Shown: positions 1 through 5,041, counted from the stretch's first letter. The stretch: DNA of 7,570 nt from Candidatus Altimarinota bacterium (GCA_023230505.1 JALNXF010000021.1:1-7570); one strand, 5' to 3'. A program made the numbers and translations. Notes: a model not told the origin generated them from the letters alone.

Positions 1-2
1 AG

Positions 3-77
3 AAAGTAACATTTAAGTAATACTCAGGTAATACTATTTACTTAAAAATACTACTTAAGTTATACCTAGGTGATACT
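3..77. repeat. Two triplets of 11-bp direct repeats (iteron- or operator-like array)
   Basis: Six 11-bp units with consensus near TAAGTAATACT lie at 3-13, 14-24, 25-35, then, after a 9-bp spacer (36-44), at 45-55, 56-66 and 67-77. The best copies are TAAGTAATACT (14-24), CAGGTAATACT (25-35), TAAGTTATACC (56-66) and TAGGTGATACT (67-77); 3-13 and 45-55 are weaker. The spacer ATTTACTTA reads as a reversed half-copy. A period of 11 bp puts every unit on about the same face of the helix. Such arrays serve as operators, plasmid centromeres (R1 parC has 11-bp repeats bound by a ribbon-helix-helix protein) or replication iterons; which applies here is not decided. The array ends about 30 bp before the first gene and may extend left of the window. 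Confidence 0.7.
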
Positions 78-107
78 TTATAAAAATTAAAATTAGGGGT
101 GAATGTG

Positions 108-278
108 ATGGATTTGAATTTAATAATTGAAAAGATAATTGAAGATGGAAAAGTTGATATTTCTAATTTAGATAATGTTGGAGCAATTCAGGAAGAATTA
201 GAAAATAGAAGCATTGAAACTGGAAGAATGGATAATTTTTTAATCTGGACAAATAAACCTGATGATTGGAGGCGGTGA
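108..278 (+). CDS. Small acidic hypothetical protein (56 aa)
   Basis: The ATG at 108 follows an AGGGGTG ribosome binding site (95-101) with 6-nt spacing and opens a 56-codon frame ending TGA at 276-278. The protein begins MDLNLIIEKI, is acidic and probably helical, and ends in a Trp-rich tail (LIWTNKPDDWRR). No signal peptide, membrane segment or metal motif is visible, and I do not recognise the family. Its stop lies one base before the next ATG, and the next gene's ribosome binding site is inside its last codons, so the two are probably translationally coupled. It is the first gene after the 11-bp repeat array, so its transcription may be controlled from there. The strong RBS and coupling argue that it is real. 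Confidence 0.65.
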   Translation: MDLNLIIEKIIEDGKVDISNLDNVGAIQEELENRSIETGRMDNFLIWTNKPDDWRR

Positions 279-279
279 C

Positions 280-471
280 ATGGGAACCAGAGCGAACACT
301 TATAAGAAAAAACTTAAAATACATCAATTGGCTCATAAAATAGCAACTTCAAAAGATGAACTAGAGAAAAAAAGATTCAGAACACAATTAAAAAGACAGA
401 TTACCACACTAAAGAAAATTGACACAATAAAAATGATGGCTCAACCTTCCAGAGCTAAAGCCATCATTTAA
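280..471 (+). CDS. Small basic hypothetical protein (63 aa)
   Basis: I choose the ATG at 280 because GGAGG (268-272) lies 7 nt upstream. The in-frame ATG at 262 would put that GGAGG inside the coding region and has no site of its own. The product is strongly basic and rich in Lys and Arg throughout (for example KKKLKIH, KKRFRTQLKRQ), with a predicted long helix in the middle and no membrane segment. It could bind nucleic acid, but that is only composition-based; the family is not recognised. It is co-transcribed with the acidic protein just upstream (TGA-C-ATG junction). An acidic/basic pair of tiny proteins is compatible with two interacting partners, though nothing in the sequence proves this. 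Confidence 0.65.
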   Translation: MGTRANTYKKKLKIHQLAHKIATSKDELEKKRFRTQLKRQITTLKKIDTIKMMAQPSRAKAII

Positions 472-487
472 CCACACAAGCCCACAA

Positions 488-525
488 AGAGGATTGTATT
501 AATTAATTATAATTATACATCCTCT
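488..525 (+). other. Hairpin between small genes (no U-tract)
   Basis: AGAGGATTGTAT (488-499) pairs with ATACATCCTCT (515-525), giving an 11-bp stem with one bulged T and a 15-nt AT loop. No run of T follows, so it is not a standard intrinsic terminator. It sits between the stop at 471 and the antitoxin RBS at 548, where it could act as an RNA processing or stability element, or a weak operator. Confidence 0.45.
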
Positions 526-559
526 GAGGGCAAAAATAAATAAATTTGGAGGTCTGAGG

Positions 560-742
560 ATGAATGATTATAAAGTAATTCAAAAAAGTGTAGAAGGAAG
601 TTTAAAAATAGAAGGTATAAAACCAAGTGATACAGCAAAAAAGATAAATAAAGACTATTTACAGGGTAATATAACAAGCGTTGAAGCTGTTGAAAAGATA
701 AAAGCGTATTATCTAGGAGGTAAGCAAAATGAAAACAGATAA
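560..742 (+). CDS. VbhA-family antitoxin-like protein (orphan Fic inhibitor)
   Basis: A 60-aa protein behind a strong GGAGGT site (548-553, 6-nt spacing). Residues 10-50 show the VbhA antitoxin pattern: a first helix with S14-L-K-I-E18-G19, which fits the Fic-inhibitory motif (S/T)xxxE(G/N), then KPSD, a helix, and the closing pattern YLQGNITSVEAVEKIKAYY. In known class I Fic systems this Glu blocks ATP binding in the Fic AMP-transferase, so the protein neutralises a Fic toxin in the cytoplasm. The antitoxin normally precedes the fic gene. Here the next frame overlaps by 14 nt but is an unrelated 51-aa protein, and no HPFx(D/E)GN(G/K)R Fic motif occurs in any gene of the window. It is therefore an orphan, or its toxin is elsewhere. 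The family call rests on motif recognition, not a search. Confidence 0.72.
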   Translation: MNDYKVIQKSVEGSLKIEGIKPSDTAKKINKDYLQGNITSVEAVEKIKAYYLGGKQNENR

Positions 743-884
743 GTACATTAAATCAATTTCGTTTAAAATTGGCGGTAAAACAATTACAGCTGGGGAAGCA
801 AAAAAGCTGATGAATGATAAAGAATACAAAATAAAAAAGTCTGTATATGACAGGATTGAAGGGGGAAATAACTATGAAAAATGA
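729..884 (+). CDS. Small hypothetical protein (51 aa), overlapping both neighbours
   Basis: ATG at 729 follows AGGAGG (715-720) with 8-nt spacing, one of the best ribosome binding sites in the window, and the frame runs 51 codons to TGA at 882-884. It overlaps the antitoxin by 14 nt and the following membrane-protein gene by 11 nt, which is typical of translational coupling. The product is basic and begins MKTDKYIKSI, with a possible short beta region (SFKIGGKTITA) followed by a helix (GEAKKLM). There is no Fic motif, so it is not the toxin expected after VbhA. The family is not recognised. The RBS and the two overlaps are the evidence that it is a real gene. Confidence 0.62.
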   Translation: MKTDKYIKSISFKIGGKTITAGEAKKLMNDKEYKIKKSVYDRIEGGNNYEK

Positions 885-1410
885 TAAAGATTGGTATGGC
901 ATTCTTACAGGATTTATATTTGTATGCTTAGTATTTACAAGTAAATTATTGTGTAAAATATTTTGGTCTGGATGTAAATTCATTTGGAGAAATAAAAAGA
1001 GTCGGTTGATGGTGGCATTATTGAGTATAATTATAGGTGCAACAATATATTTTATTTTGAAATATGATACTAATGATTCTAGGCAAGCACTATGTTTATT
1101 GCCTATTCCATCATTTTTATTTGCTACTGGAATAATAAATAAGATCCTGAATGCATACCTCAACGAGTATTCTAAAATCTTTGAAAGCATTAACTTTAAA
1201 GATAAAAGTGGGCAATTTCCAAAGATAATCAAAAAAGTAAAATCCAAAAAAGATAAAAAAATTAGAGAGATTTTTATTATAAAATCCATGATTCCATTTT
1301 CTGAGTGGAATAAAAATAATGATTTATTGGAAAGTGCTTTTAATGCAAAAATAGCACTAAAAAAGACCGAGGATAGACAAATAATTAAGTTGATTAAATT
1401 GGGGGTGTAA
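874..1410 (+). CDS. Membrane protein with an FtsK/TcpA-like pre-motor domain, no ATPase
   Basis: The start is set at ATG 874, which has GGGGG (861-865) 8 nt upstream; the in-frame ATG at 847 lacks a site. The 178-aa product has three hydrophobic stretches (about 9-31, 45-63, 72-90), then a soluble C-terminal domain (about 100-176) containing FESINFKDK, SEW and LESAFNAKI. The same pattern recurs in the ATPase encoded next (FKNIGFKDK, TEW, LETVLNTNI), so the two share a homologous domain. No Walker motif is present. Known coupling proteins of the FtsK/TcpA type carry N-terminal membrane helices, this kind of connector and the motor in one chain. Here the membrane anchor appears to be a separate gene only 2 bp from the motor gene. 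Inferred role: inner-membrane platform recruiting the ATPase for DNA transfer. Confidence 0.65.
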   Translation: MKNDKDWYGILTGFIFVCLVFTSKLLCKIFWSGCKFIWRNKKSRLMVALLSIIIGATIYFILKYDTNDSRQALCLLPIPSFLFATGIINKILNAYLNEYSKIFESINFKDKSGQFPKIIKKVKSKKDKKIREIFIIKSMIPFSEWNKNNDLLESAFNAKIALKKTEDRQIIKLIKLGV

Positions 1411-1412
1411 TT

Positions 1413-2852
1413 ATGTCTAGCAAAAATAAAAGCGAGGAAATAAGAAATAAGAATGATTTATTCGAAATTGAAAAAGAAAAGATTTATCTGGATAAAAAAG
1501 ATAAAGAAAATTTATCATATGCAGAAAAACGCCACAAAGAAAACACAGCTACTTTTAATACTATTATGACTATTATCAAATTACCTTATATTTTAGGGTA
1601 TAAGCTCCCTAAAACTATAATAAGTAAAATAACGTTTAAAAGCACTAGAGAAGCACAACAAAAGGAAATAGCAAGGTTAAAACGCTTAAATGATTCAAAA
1701 GAAAGGGCAAGAAACAGCAATGTATTAAAAGAGCTTGAATTTATAGAAGCTTTTAAAAACATAGGATTTAAGGATAAATTAAATAAATATCCTGTGTTTA
1801 ATGGGCTTGAAATAATAGGCGATAGAGAAACAATAAGTTTTAAGAGTAATTTGTCATTAACTGAATGGATAAGCAAAAAGGAACAATTAGAAACAGTATT
1901 AAATACAAATATAGTAAGCGTAAGACAAGGGGAAAATAAACAGATAGTTGATTTAGATACAACTAAAAATAAATTACCAAAATTGCTTAATTGGGATGAT
2001 GATTATTTAATAAATGATGGTATTTTCCCAATAGGTAAAGACATTTTTGGGAACATAGTTAAATTTGAATTTATATATATAGCTAATATTCTAGTTGGTG
2101 GAGCTCCTAGAGGTGGGAAAACAAAACTATTTCAATTATTAAGTTATCAGATTTTAAAAACTGGTGGAAAACTTATAATTGCAGAATTTAAGGGTGTAGA
2201 CTATCAAAAATTTGAAAATAAATGTCAAGTAATTAATGATCACCAAGAACTATTAAAAGCCTTGAAGGATTTAAGAAAAGAAATGGAAAAAAGGAAAAAA
2301 CTTTTTAGAAATGTTGGAGCTGAAAACATAGATGATTATAACCAAAAGACTGGAAGCAATTTAAAAAGATATTACTTATTGATAGATGAATTAGGCGAAG
2401 CAATGGAAATAGTAAACCCTGATTTAGATAAAAAAACAAAGGATAACATTGAAAAAGATATTGCAGAATTATGTAAAAGTGGAGCGAGGTTATATAGTGC
2501 TTTTGGAATACATTTTGTTTTTGGCACACAAAGACCAGATGTAAGGGTTATAGAAGGTCAAACACGTGACCAGTTTATAGGAAGAATATGCTTTAAGGCT
2601 GTTAAAAACACAAGTAATATTGTTTTAGAAAGTGATATTGCAAGTAATTTAAATTCAGATGATAAAGGAAGAGCTTATATAAAAATTGGAGCTGATTACA
2701 AAGAAGTACAAGTATTTTTATTTAATGATGATATGTTAAAAAACTTAAAAAATAAGAAATTAACCAAAAATGATTTAAAAATCGTTGGAGCTGAAAAAGA
2801 AAATACTTTTGATGAAAAAGAGATTGAAACCATAGATATAGATATAGATTAA
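1413..2852 (+). CDS. FtsK/SpoIIIE-type DNA translocase (coupling protein-like ATPase)
   Basis: A 479-aa protein with RBS GGGGGTG (1401-1407) and ATG two bases after the previous stop. Residues 1-105 are charged and helical; 50-75 is only mildly hydrophobic and Lys-interrupted, so there is no convincing membrane helix. Residues 110-185 are the connector domain shared with the upstream membrane protein. The motor follows: Walker A GAPRGGKT (230-237), Walker B YYLLIDE (320-326, D325/E326) and the FtsK-type GTQRP segment (371-375). The C-terminus is acidic (IETIDIDID), with no gamma DNA-recognition domain. FtsK/TcpA/TraB-family motors pump double-stranded DNA or couple the relaxosome to the secretion channel in Gram-positive conjugation. 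Chromosomal FtsK/SpoIIIE are much longer and membrane-anchored, so this is an element-encoded version. ATPase call is firm; the transfer role is inferred from context. Confidence 0.9.
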   Translation: MSSKNKSEEIRNKNDLFEIEKEKIYLDKKDKENLSYAEKRHKENTATFNTIMTIIKLPYILGYKLPKTIISKITFKSTREAQQKEIARLKRLNDSKERARNSNVLKELEFIEAFKNIGFKDKLNKYPVFNGLEIIGDRETISFKSNLSLTEWISKKEQLETVLNTNIVSVRQGENKQIVDLDTTKNKLPKLLNWDDDYLINDGIFPIGKDIFGNIVKFEFIYIANILVGGAPRGGKTKLFQLLSYQILKTGGKLIIAEFKGVDYQKFENKCQVINDHQELLKALKDLRKEMEKRKKLFRNVGAENIDDYNQKTGSNLKRYYLLIDELGEAMEIVNPDLDKKTKDNIEKDIAELCKSGARLYSAFGIHFVFGTQRPDVRVIEGQTRDQFIGRICFKAVKNTSNIVLESDIASNLNSDDKGRAYIKIGADYKEVQVFLFNDDMLKNLKNKKLTKNDLKIVGAEKENTFDEKEIETIDIDID

Positions 2853-2916
2853 GAGATTTTAATAAATCAAAGTAATTGACATAAAAATTTTCGAGATTGA
2901 AATTAAAATCTTACAA

Positions 2917-2984
2917 ATAGGAGCTTTGAAGATACAGCAAAAATATTATACTAAGTATTAAAATATATGCTTTAAAGCTCCTAT
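2917..2984. repeat. Inverted repeat with 15-bp arms
   Basis: Arms 2917-2931 (starting ATAGGAGCTTT) and 2970-2984 (ending AAAGCTCCTAT) pair over 15 bp with a single G-T mismatch (wobble in RNA). The 38-nt loop contains a second small inverted repeat, ATACT-A-AGTAT (near 2948-2958). No T-run follows on the plus strand, so it is not an intrinsic terminator for the ATPase gene. Confidence 0.7.
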
Positions 2985-3022
2985 ATAAGATAATTTGAAG
3001 GTAATTAATAAAATCACGGTAA

Positions 3023-3048
3023 TTACATATATAGATATATATATGTAA
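3023..3048. repeat. Perfect 11-bp inverted repeat with 4-nt loop
   Basis: TTACATATATA (3023-3033) and TATATATGTAA (3038-3048) are exact reverse complements around GATA. This is the tightest hairpin of the region and abuts the G+C-rich tandem repeats at 3049-3080, so it is the best candidate for a protein-recognised stem next to a nick or cleavage site. Confidence 0.75.
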
Positions 3049-3063
3049 CGAGCGAGGCGAGCG

Positions 3064-3100
3064 AATACGACAATACGACGATAGGAAGTATTGGAAGTAT
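3064..3100. repeat. Short tandem repeats AATACGAC x2 and GGAAGTAT x2
   Basis: AATACGAC occurs at 3064-3071 and immediately again at 3072-3079. GGAAGTAT occurs at 3084-3091 and 3093-3100, a 9-bp period. With GCGAG at 3052-3061 (also twice) they form a run of three different doublets. Likely protein-binding sites within the candidate origin. Confidence 0.6.
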
Positions 3101-3104
3101 GAGA

Positions 3105-3123
3105 GGATATTTGTAAAATATCC
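3105..3123. repeat. Perfect 8-bp inverted repeat
   Basis: GGATATTT (3105-3112) and AAATATCC (3116-3123) flank a 3-nt GTA spacer. It lies about 70 bp before the recombinase start and could be an operator or part of the candidate origin. Confidence 0.55.
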
Positions 3124-3129
3124 GATAAT

Positions 3130-3157
3130 GATTTTGGTGATTTTTTCGCCAAAAATC
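3130..3157. repeat. Imperfect hairpin upstream of the recombinase RBS
   Basis: GATTTTGGTGA (3130-3140) pairs with TCGCCAAAAATC (3146-3157) with one G-T wobble and one bulged A, loop about 5 nt. It ends 18 bp before the ribosome binding site of the recombinase gene and could influence its expression. Confidence 0.45.
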
Positions 3158-3174
3158 TGAGAAAAATATTTTGA

Positions 3175-3182
3175 AAAGGGGA
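3175..3182 (+). promoter_or_regulatory. RBS deciding the GTG start of the first tyrosine recombinase
   Basis: AAGGGGA lies 9-10 nt before the GTG at 3192. The alternative in-frame TTG at 3171 overlaps this site and has no purine-rich site of its own. Confidence 0.55.
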
Positions 3183-3191
3183 TTTTTTCAG

Positions 3192-3965
3192 GTGGAAATT
3201 AAAATAAATTTTGATGAATTTGAAAAATATTTAATAGAAAATTTGAATTTATCAGAATCAACAGCAAAAACTTATTTAAATAGATTGACGTATTATAATA
3301 AAAATGAAGCACTGGACGGAAAAAGTAAAAACTATATTAATCAAACTAAACAGGCTATAAAGTACTTGTATAGAATGAATGATATATATTACAATGATGA
3401 AATAATTAATTTAACTAAATTACATGATAATATGAAACATAAAAAGCCTGTAAAAACTAACTTTAAGCTAAGTATAACTAATAAAAAAATTAATGCCTTA
3501 AAAGATAAGCGTAAAAAAATAGCTTATAGACTACAGGAAATAAGCGGTTTACGGATAAATGAAATAAGTAATTTAACTAAAAATGATATAGAATTTATAA
3601 ATAATAAGATATATGTAACTGTAGGAGCTGGAAAAGGCGGTAAAAGTAGAAGGATAGCAACAATAAAAGATAAGTATTTATATAAAGAACTTCCAGAGCT
3701 TGGAGAGAGAAACGGTAAATTATTTTATAAAGAATCTACATTAAGGCGTAAAGCTTGGAAACTAGGATTTAAAACCCACAAATTAAGAAAAGTACCCGCA
3801 AAGTATATAAATTTAAAATATTGTGCTAAAAATGAAGATGAACGACGGGAATTAATACAAAAATTTTTAGGTCATGAACCTGATAAAAGAAATAGAACAT
3901 ACAAAAGATATATAGATAATGCAGATATTGAAATTGACTTAAGTAATACAAGATTTGATATATAG
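3192..3965 (+). CDS. Tyrosine recombinase, complete catalytic set (integrase- or TcpM-like relaxase)
   Basis: A 257-aa protein from GTG 3192. An N-terminal SAM-like core-binding domain (about 5-70) precedes the catalytic domain. Visible catalytic residues (numbered from GTG): R121 in SGLRINEIS, K151 in GKGGKSRR, H196-x-x-R199 in THKLRK, H228 in LGHE, and Y237 nine residues later, the normal spacing. It is short and lacks an N-terminal arm-binding domain. Family members cut and rejoin DNA through a 3'-phosphotyrosine bond at core sites. It directly follows the coupling ATPase and the oriT-like repeats and precedes a 72-aa protein with 11-nt spacing. In clostridial plasmid pCW3, the recombinase-family protein TcpM acts as conjugative relaxase at a neighbouring oriT. 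That role is plausible here because no classical relaxase is visible, but an ordinary integrase or resolvase cannot be excluded. Confidence 0.88.
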   Translation: MEIKINFDEFEKYLIENLNLSESTAKTYLNRLTYYNKNEALDGKSKNYINQTKQAIKYLYRMNDIYYNDEIINLTKLHDNMKHKKPVKTNFKLSITNKKINALKDKRKKIAYRLQEISGLRINEISNLTKNDIEFINNKIYVTVGAGKGGKSRRIATIKDKYLYKELPELGERNGKLFYKESTLRRKAWKLGFKTHKLRKVPAKYINLKYCAKNEDERRELIQKFLGHEPDKRNRTYKRYIDNADIEIDLSNTRFDI

Positions 3966-3976
3966 GGGGGATTAAT

Positions 3977-4195
3977 ATGTATATTGGAATAAATGTATTT
4001 AACATAAAAAATTATGATAGAGTAAGTAATTTTGTAGTAAAACAGCTACAGGGGAAAAGGCAACATATGCCACAATTAAGTAATTACTGTTATTATTCAG
4101 TAAATAAAATTGATAGCGAGGATATAACTGTATTAAACTATTATATAAATAATAAGATAGCAGATATTAAGATATTAGAGTATGTAATATTATAA
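3977..4195 (+). CDS. Small hypothetical protein (72 aa) in operon with the recombinase
   Basis: ATG at 3977 has a GGGGGG site (3965-3970, starting in the recombinase stop codon) with 6-nt spacing, so translation is probably coupled. The product begins MYIGINVFNI and alternates predicted short strands and helices; it is Tyr- and Asn-rich, with no membrane segment and a single Cys. I do not recognise the family. Its stop overlaps the left arm of the terminator at 4194-4216, so it is the last gene of this transcript. The association suggests an accessory factor for the recombinase (directionality or nicking partner), but this is only positional inference. Confidence 0.62.
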   Translation: MYIGINVFNIKNYDRVSNFVVKQLQGKRQHMPQLSNYCYYSVNKIDSEDITVLNYYINNKIADIKILEYVIL

Positions 4196-4216
4196 AGCCT
4201 TTACAGGCTTTTTTTA
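4194..4216 (+). terminator. Intrinsic terminator after the recombinase operon
   Basis: AAAGCCT (4194-4200), 4-nt loop TTAC, AGGCTTT (4205-4211), continuing into a run of T to 4215. Stem plus T-run is a good Rho-independent terminator ending the transcript that includes the recombinase and the 72-aa protein. Confidence 0.85.
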
Positions 4217-4372
4217 TTATATAGCAAGGTCGGGAAAACAAAACGCATGTATATATTTATTTACAGTATAAAAATTAAAATAAATCTGGGTATAAAATTT
4301 TTAAAGTCGCTAATAATCACATTTAATTATTTTTATTATGATGGTCATGTGGTGGATCATAAAATGAAATCA

Positions 4373-4400
4373 TTGAAATCAATTACCAATTTGATATAAT
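4373..4400 (+). promoter_or_regulatory. Sigma-A-type promoter for the zinc/RHH gene
   Basis: TTGAAA (4373-4378) and TATAAT (4395-4400) are separated by 16 bp, and the -10 matches consensus exactly. It is about 180 bp upstream of the start codon of the next gene and points toward it. Confidence 0.6.
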
Positions 4401-4477
4401 ATAAATACAAAAAACATTCTTATAAAATTTGTAACTTTACTTTTTATAGGCAAAAATATAAAATATATCTATTCTAG

Positions 4478-4508
4478 ATAAATGAACCACAATATTGTAT
4501 TCATTTAT
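4478..4508. repeat. Inverted repeat with a nested palindrome
   Basis: ATAAATGAA (4478-4486) and TTCATTTAT (4500-4508) are reverse complements enclosing the perfect palindrome ACAATATTGT (4489-4498). The geometry, about 9-bp arms and a short centre, suits a dimer or tetramer operator or a tyrosine-recombinase core site. It could also fold in the leader RNA. Confidence 0.55.
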
Positions 4509-4527
4509 TACCTTGAACCATAACACG

Positions 4528-4548
4528 AGCACTCAAAAGAGTGCTTTT
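4528..4548 (+). terminator. Terminator-like hairpin inside the leader (possible attenuator)
   Basis: AGCACTC (4528-4534), loop AAAA, GAGTGCT (4539-4545), followed by TTTA. The stem is strong but the T-run is short. Between promoter and RBS it could act as an attenuator; alternatively it is a weak terminator for upstream transcription. Confidence 0.5.
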
Positions 4549-4569
4549 AGTGTATATATAACCATTTGT

Positions 4570-4576
4570 GGAGGTG
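4570..4576 (+). promoter_or_regulatory. RBS deciding a TTG start for the zinc/RHH gene
   Basis: GGAGGTG lies 6 nt before the TTG at 4583. The in-frame GTG at 4568 overlaps this site and so is unlikely to be the start. Confidence 0.65.
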
Positions 4577-4582
4577 AATAGT

Positions 4583-5041
4583 TTGGAAACAAAAGTATGT
4601 ATAAAATGCAATGCTAAAAAGATTATAGAAGAATATCCAAAATATAAAGATAGAAATGGGAATTATGCTTATAGAAACGTTTGTAAGACTTGCTTTAATA
4701 TCCAGAGCAACAAAACCAAAGTAAAAAAGACCAAAAATTTAGTAAAAAATGAATCTAATACAGAATATGAAATAATAAAGCCAGTGGGAAAAAGTATGCT
4801 TGATTTGTTTAGTGATTCAGAAATTTTAATACTAAAAAGTTTGATAAACAATCATAATGATATTATGGCAATAGTAAATAATAAGCTTGAATTAAGCAAA
4901 ATAGAAGATATAAAGACAAAGAAAAGTATCTCTATAAGCGAAACAATACACAAAAAAATATTAGAATTGAGTAATAAAAGCAATTTGAACTATAGTCAAG
5001 TTATTGAAAATCTTATAAAAAAAGCTTTAGAAAATGTATAG
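4583..5041 (+). CDS. Cys4 zinc-ribbon-like / ribbon-helix-helix DNA-binding protein
   Basis: A 152-aa protein from the TTG at 4583. The N-terminus has C6-x2-C9 and C34-x2-C37 separated by 24 residues with aromatic spacing, like the small zinc-binding modules in phage endonuclease-VII-like and other nucleic-acid proteins. After a Lys-rich linker and a helical segment (about 68-100), the last 40 residues fit the ribbon-helix-helix (Arc/MetJ) pattern: beta strand KSISIS, helix ETIHKKILELSN, turn, helix YSQVIENLIKKAL. RHH proteins dimerise through the strand, which enters the DNA major groove, and often bind tandem repeats cooperatively. It has its own promoter and sits just before the 20-bp inverted repeats whose arms share the AGTAA motif of positions 3-77, so it is a candidate regulator, partition or relaxosome-accessory protein. 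Fold assignments are by eye. Confidence 0.72.
   Translation: METKVCIKCNAKKIIEEYPKYKDRNGNYAYRNVCKTCFNIQSNKTKVKKTKNLVKNESNTEYEIIKPVGKSMLDLFSDSEILILKSLINNHNDIMAIVNNKLELSKIEDIKTKKSISISETIHKKILELSNKSNLNYSQVIENLIKKALENV

Larger units (their letters stand above)
2853..3191. other. Non-coding structured region, candidate oriT or replication origin
   Basis: No supported gene lies here. It holds four inverted repeats (listed separately), paired GGTAATTA (3000-3007, 3018-3025), tandem GCGAG (3052-3061), tandem AATACGAC (3064-3079) and paired GGAAGTAT (3084-3091, 3093-3100). Bases 3049-3080 are unusually G+C-rich for this window and directly follow a perfect hairpin, the arrangement of many oriT regions (inverted repeat beside the nick site). 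It lies between the coupling ATPase and a tyrosine recombinase. A consensus -35 hexamer TTGACA occurs at 2876-2881, but no convincing -10 follows. The role is inferred; a replication origin, recombination site or regulatory leader are alternatives. Confidence 0.5.
4217..4582 (+). other. Non-coding stretch: promoter and structured leader
   Basis: No open frame with a credible RBS was found. Contents: a weak AT repeat (TATAAAATTTNTAA at 4291-4304 and 4421-4434, possibly chance), a promoter at 4373-4400, an inverted repeat at 4478-4508 and a terminator-like hairpin at 4528-4548. A transcript from that promoter would carry a leader of about 175 nt before the zinc/RHH gene. Confidence 0.55.

Noticed and set aside
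262..279. Longer N-terminus for the basic protein from ATG 262
   Set aside because: The GGAGG at 268-272 would be coding; it is correctly spaced for ATG 280 instead.
847..873. Longer N-terminus for the membrane protein from ATG 847
   Set aside because: No RBS upstream of 847, while GGGGG at 861-865 serves ATG 874.
729..884. Fic toxin partner of the VbhA-like antitoxin
   Set aside because: The 51-aa product is far too short and has no Fic catalytic motif.
753..1289. Long reverse-strand open frame (178 aa)
   Set aside because: It lies opposite the membrane-protein gene, which has a good RBS and homology to the ATPase connector. The reverse frame lacks a credible site and looks like a shadow of AT-rich coding.
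2917..2984. Intrinsic terminator of the ATPase gene
   Set aside because: The loop is 38 nt and no T-run follows the stem on the plus strand.
2958..3152. Reverse-strand frame of 64 aa with a hydrophobic segment in the non-coding region
   Set aside because: It begins with TTG, has no RBS, and its sequence is produced by the AT palindrome and tandem repeats of the candidate origin.
3939..3950. Copy of the 11-bp repeat motif (TAAGTAATAC) inside the recombinase gene
   Set aside because: Single, without an 11-bp-spaced neighbour, and within coding sequence of matching composition; probably chance.
4291..4434. Direct repeat TATAAAATTTNTAA as a functional pair
   Set aside because: It is low-complexity AT sequence in an AT-rich region and is easily explained by chance.
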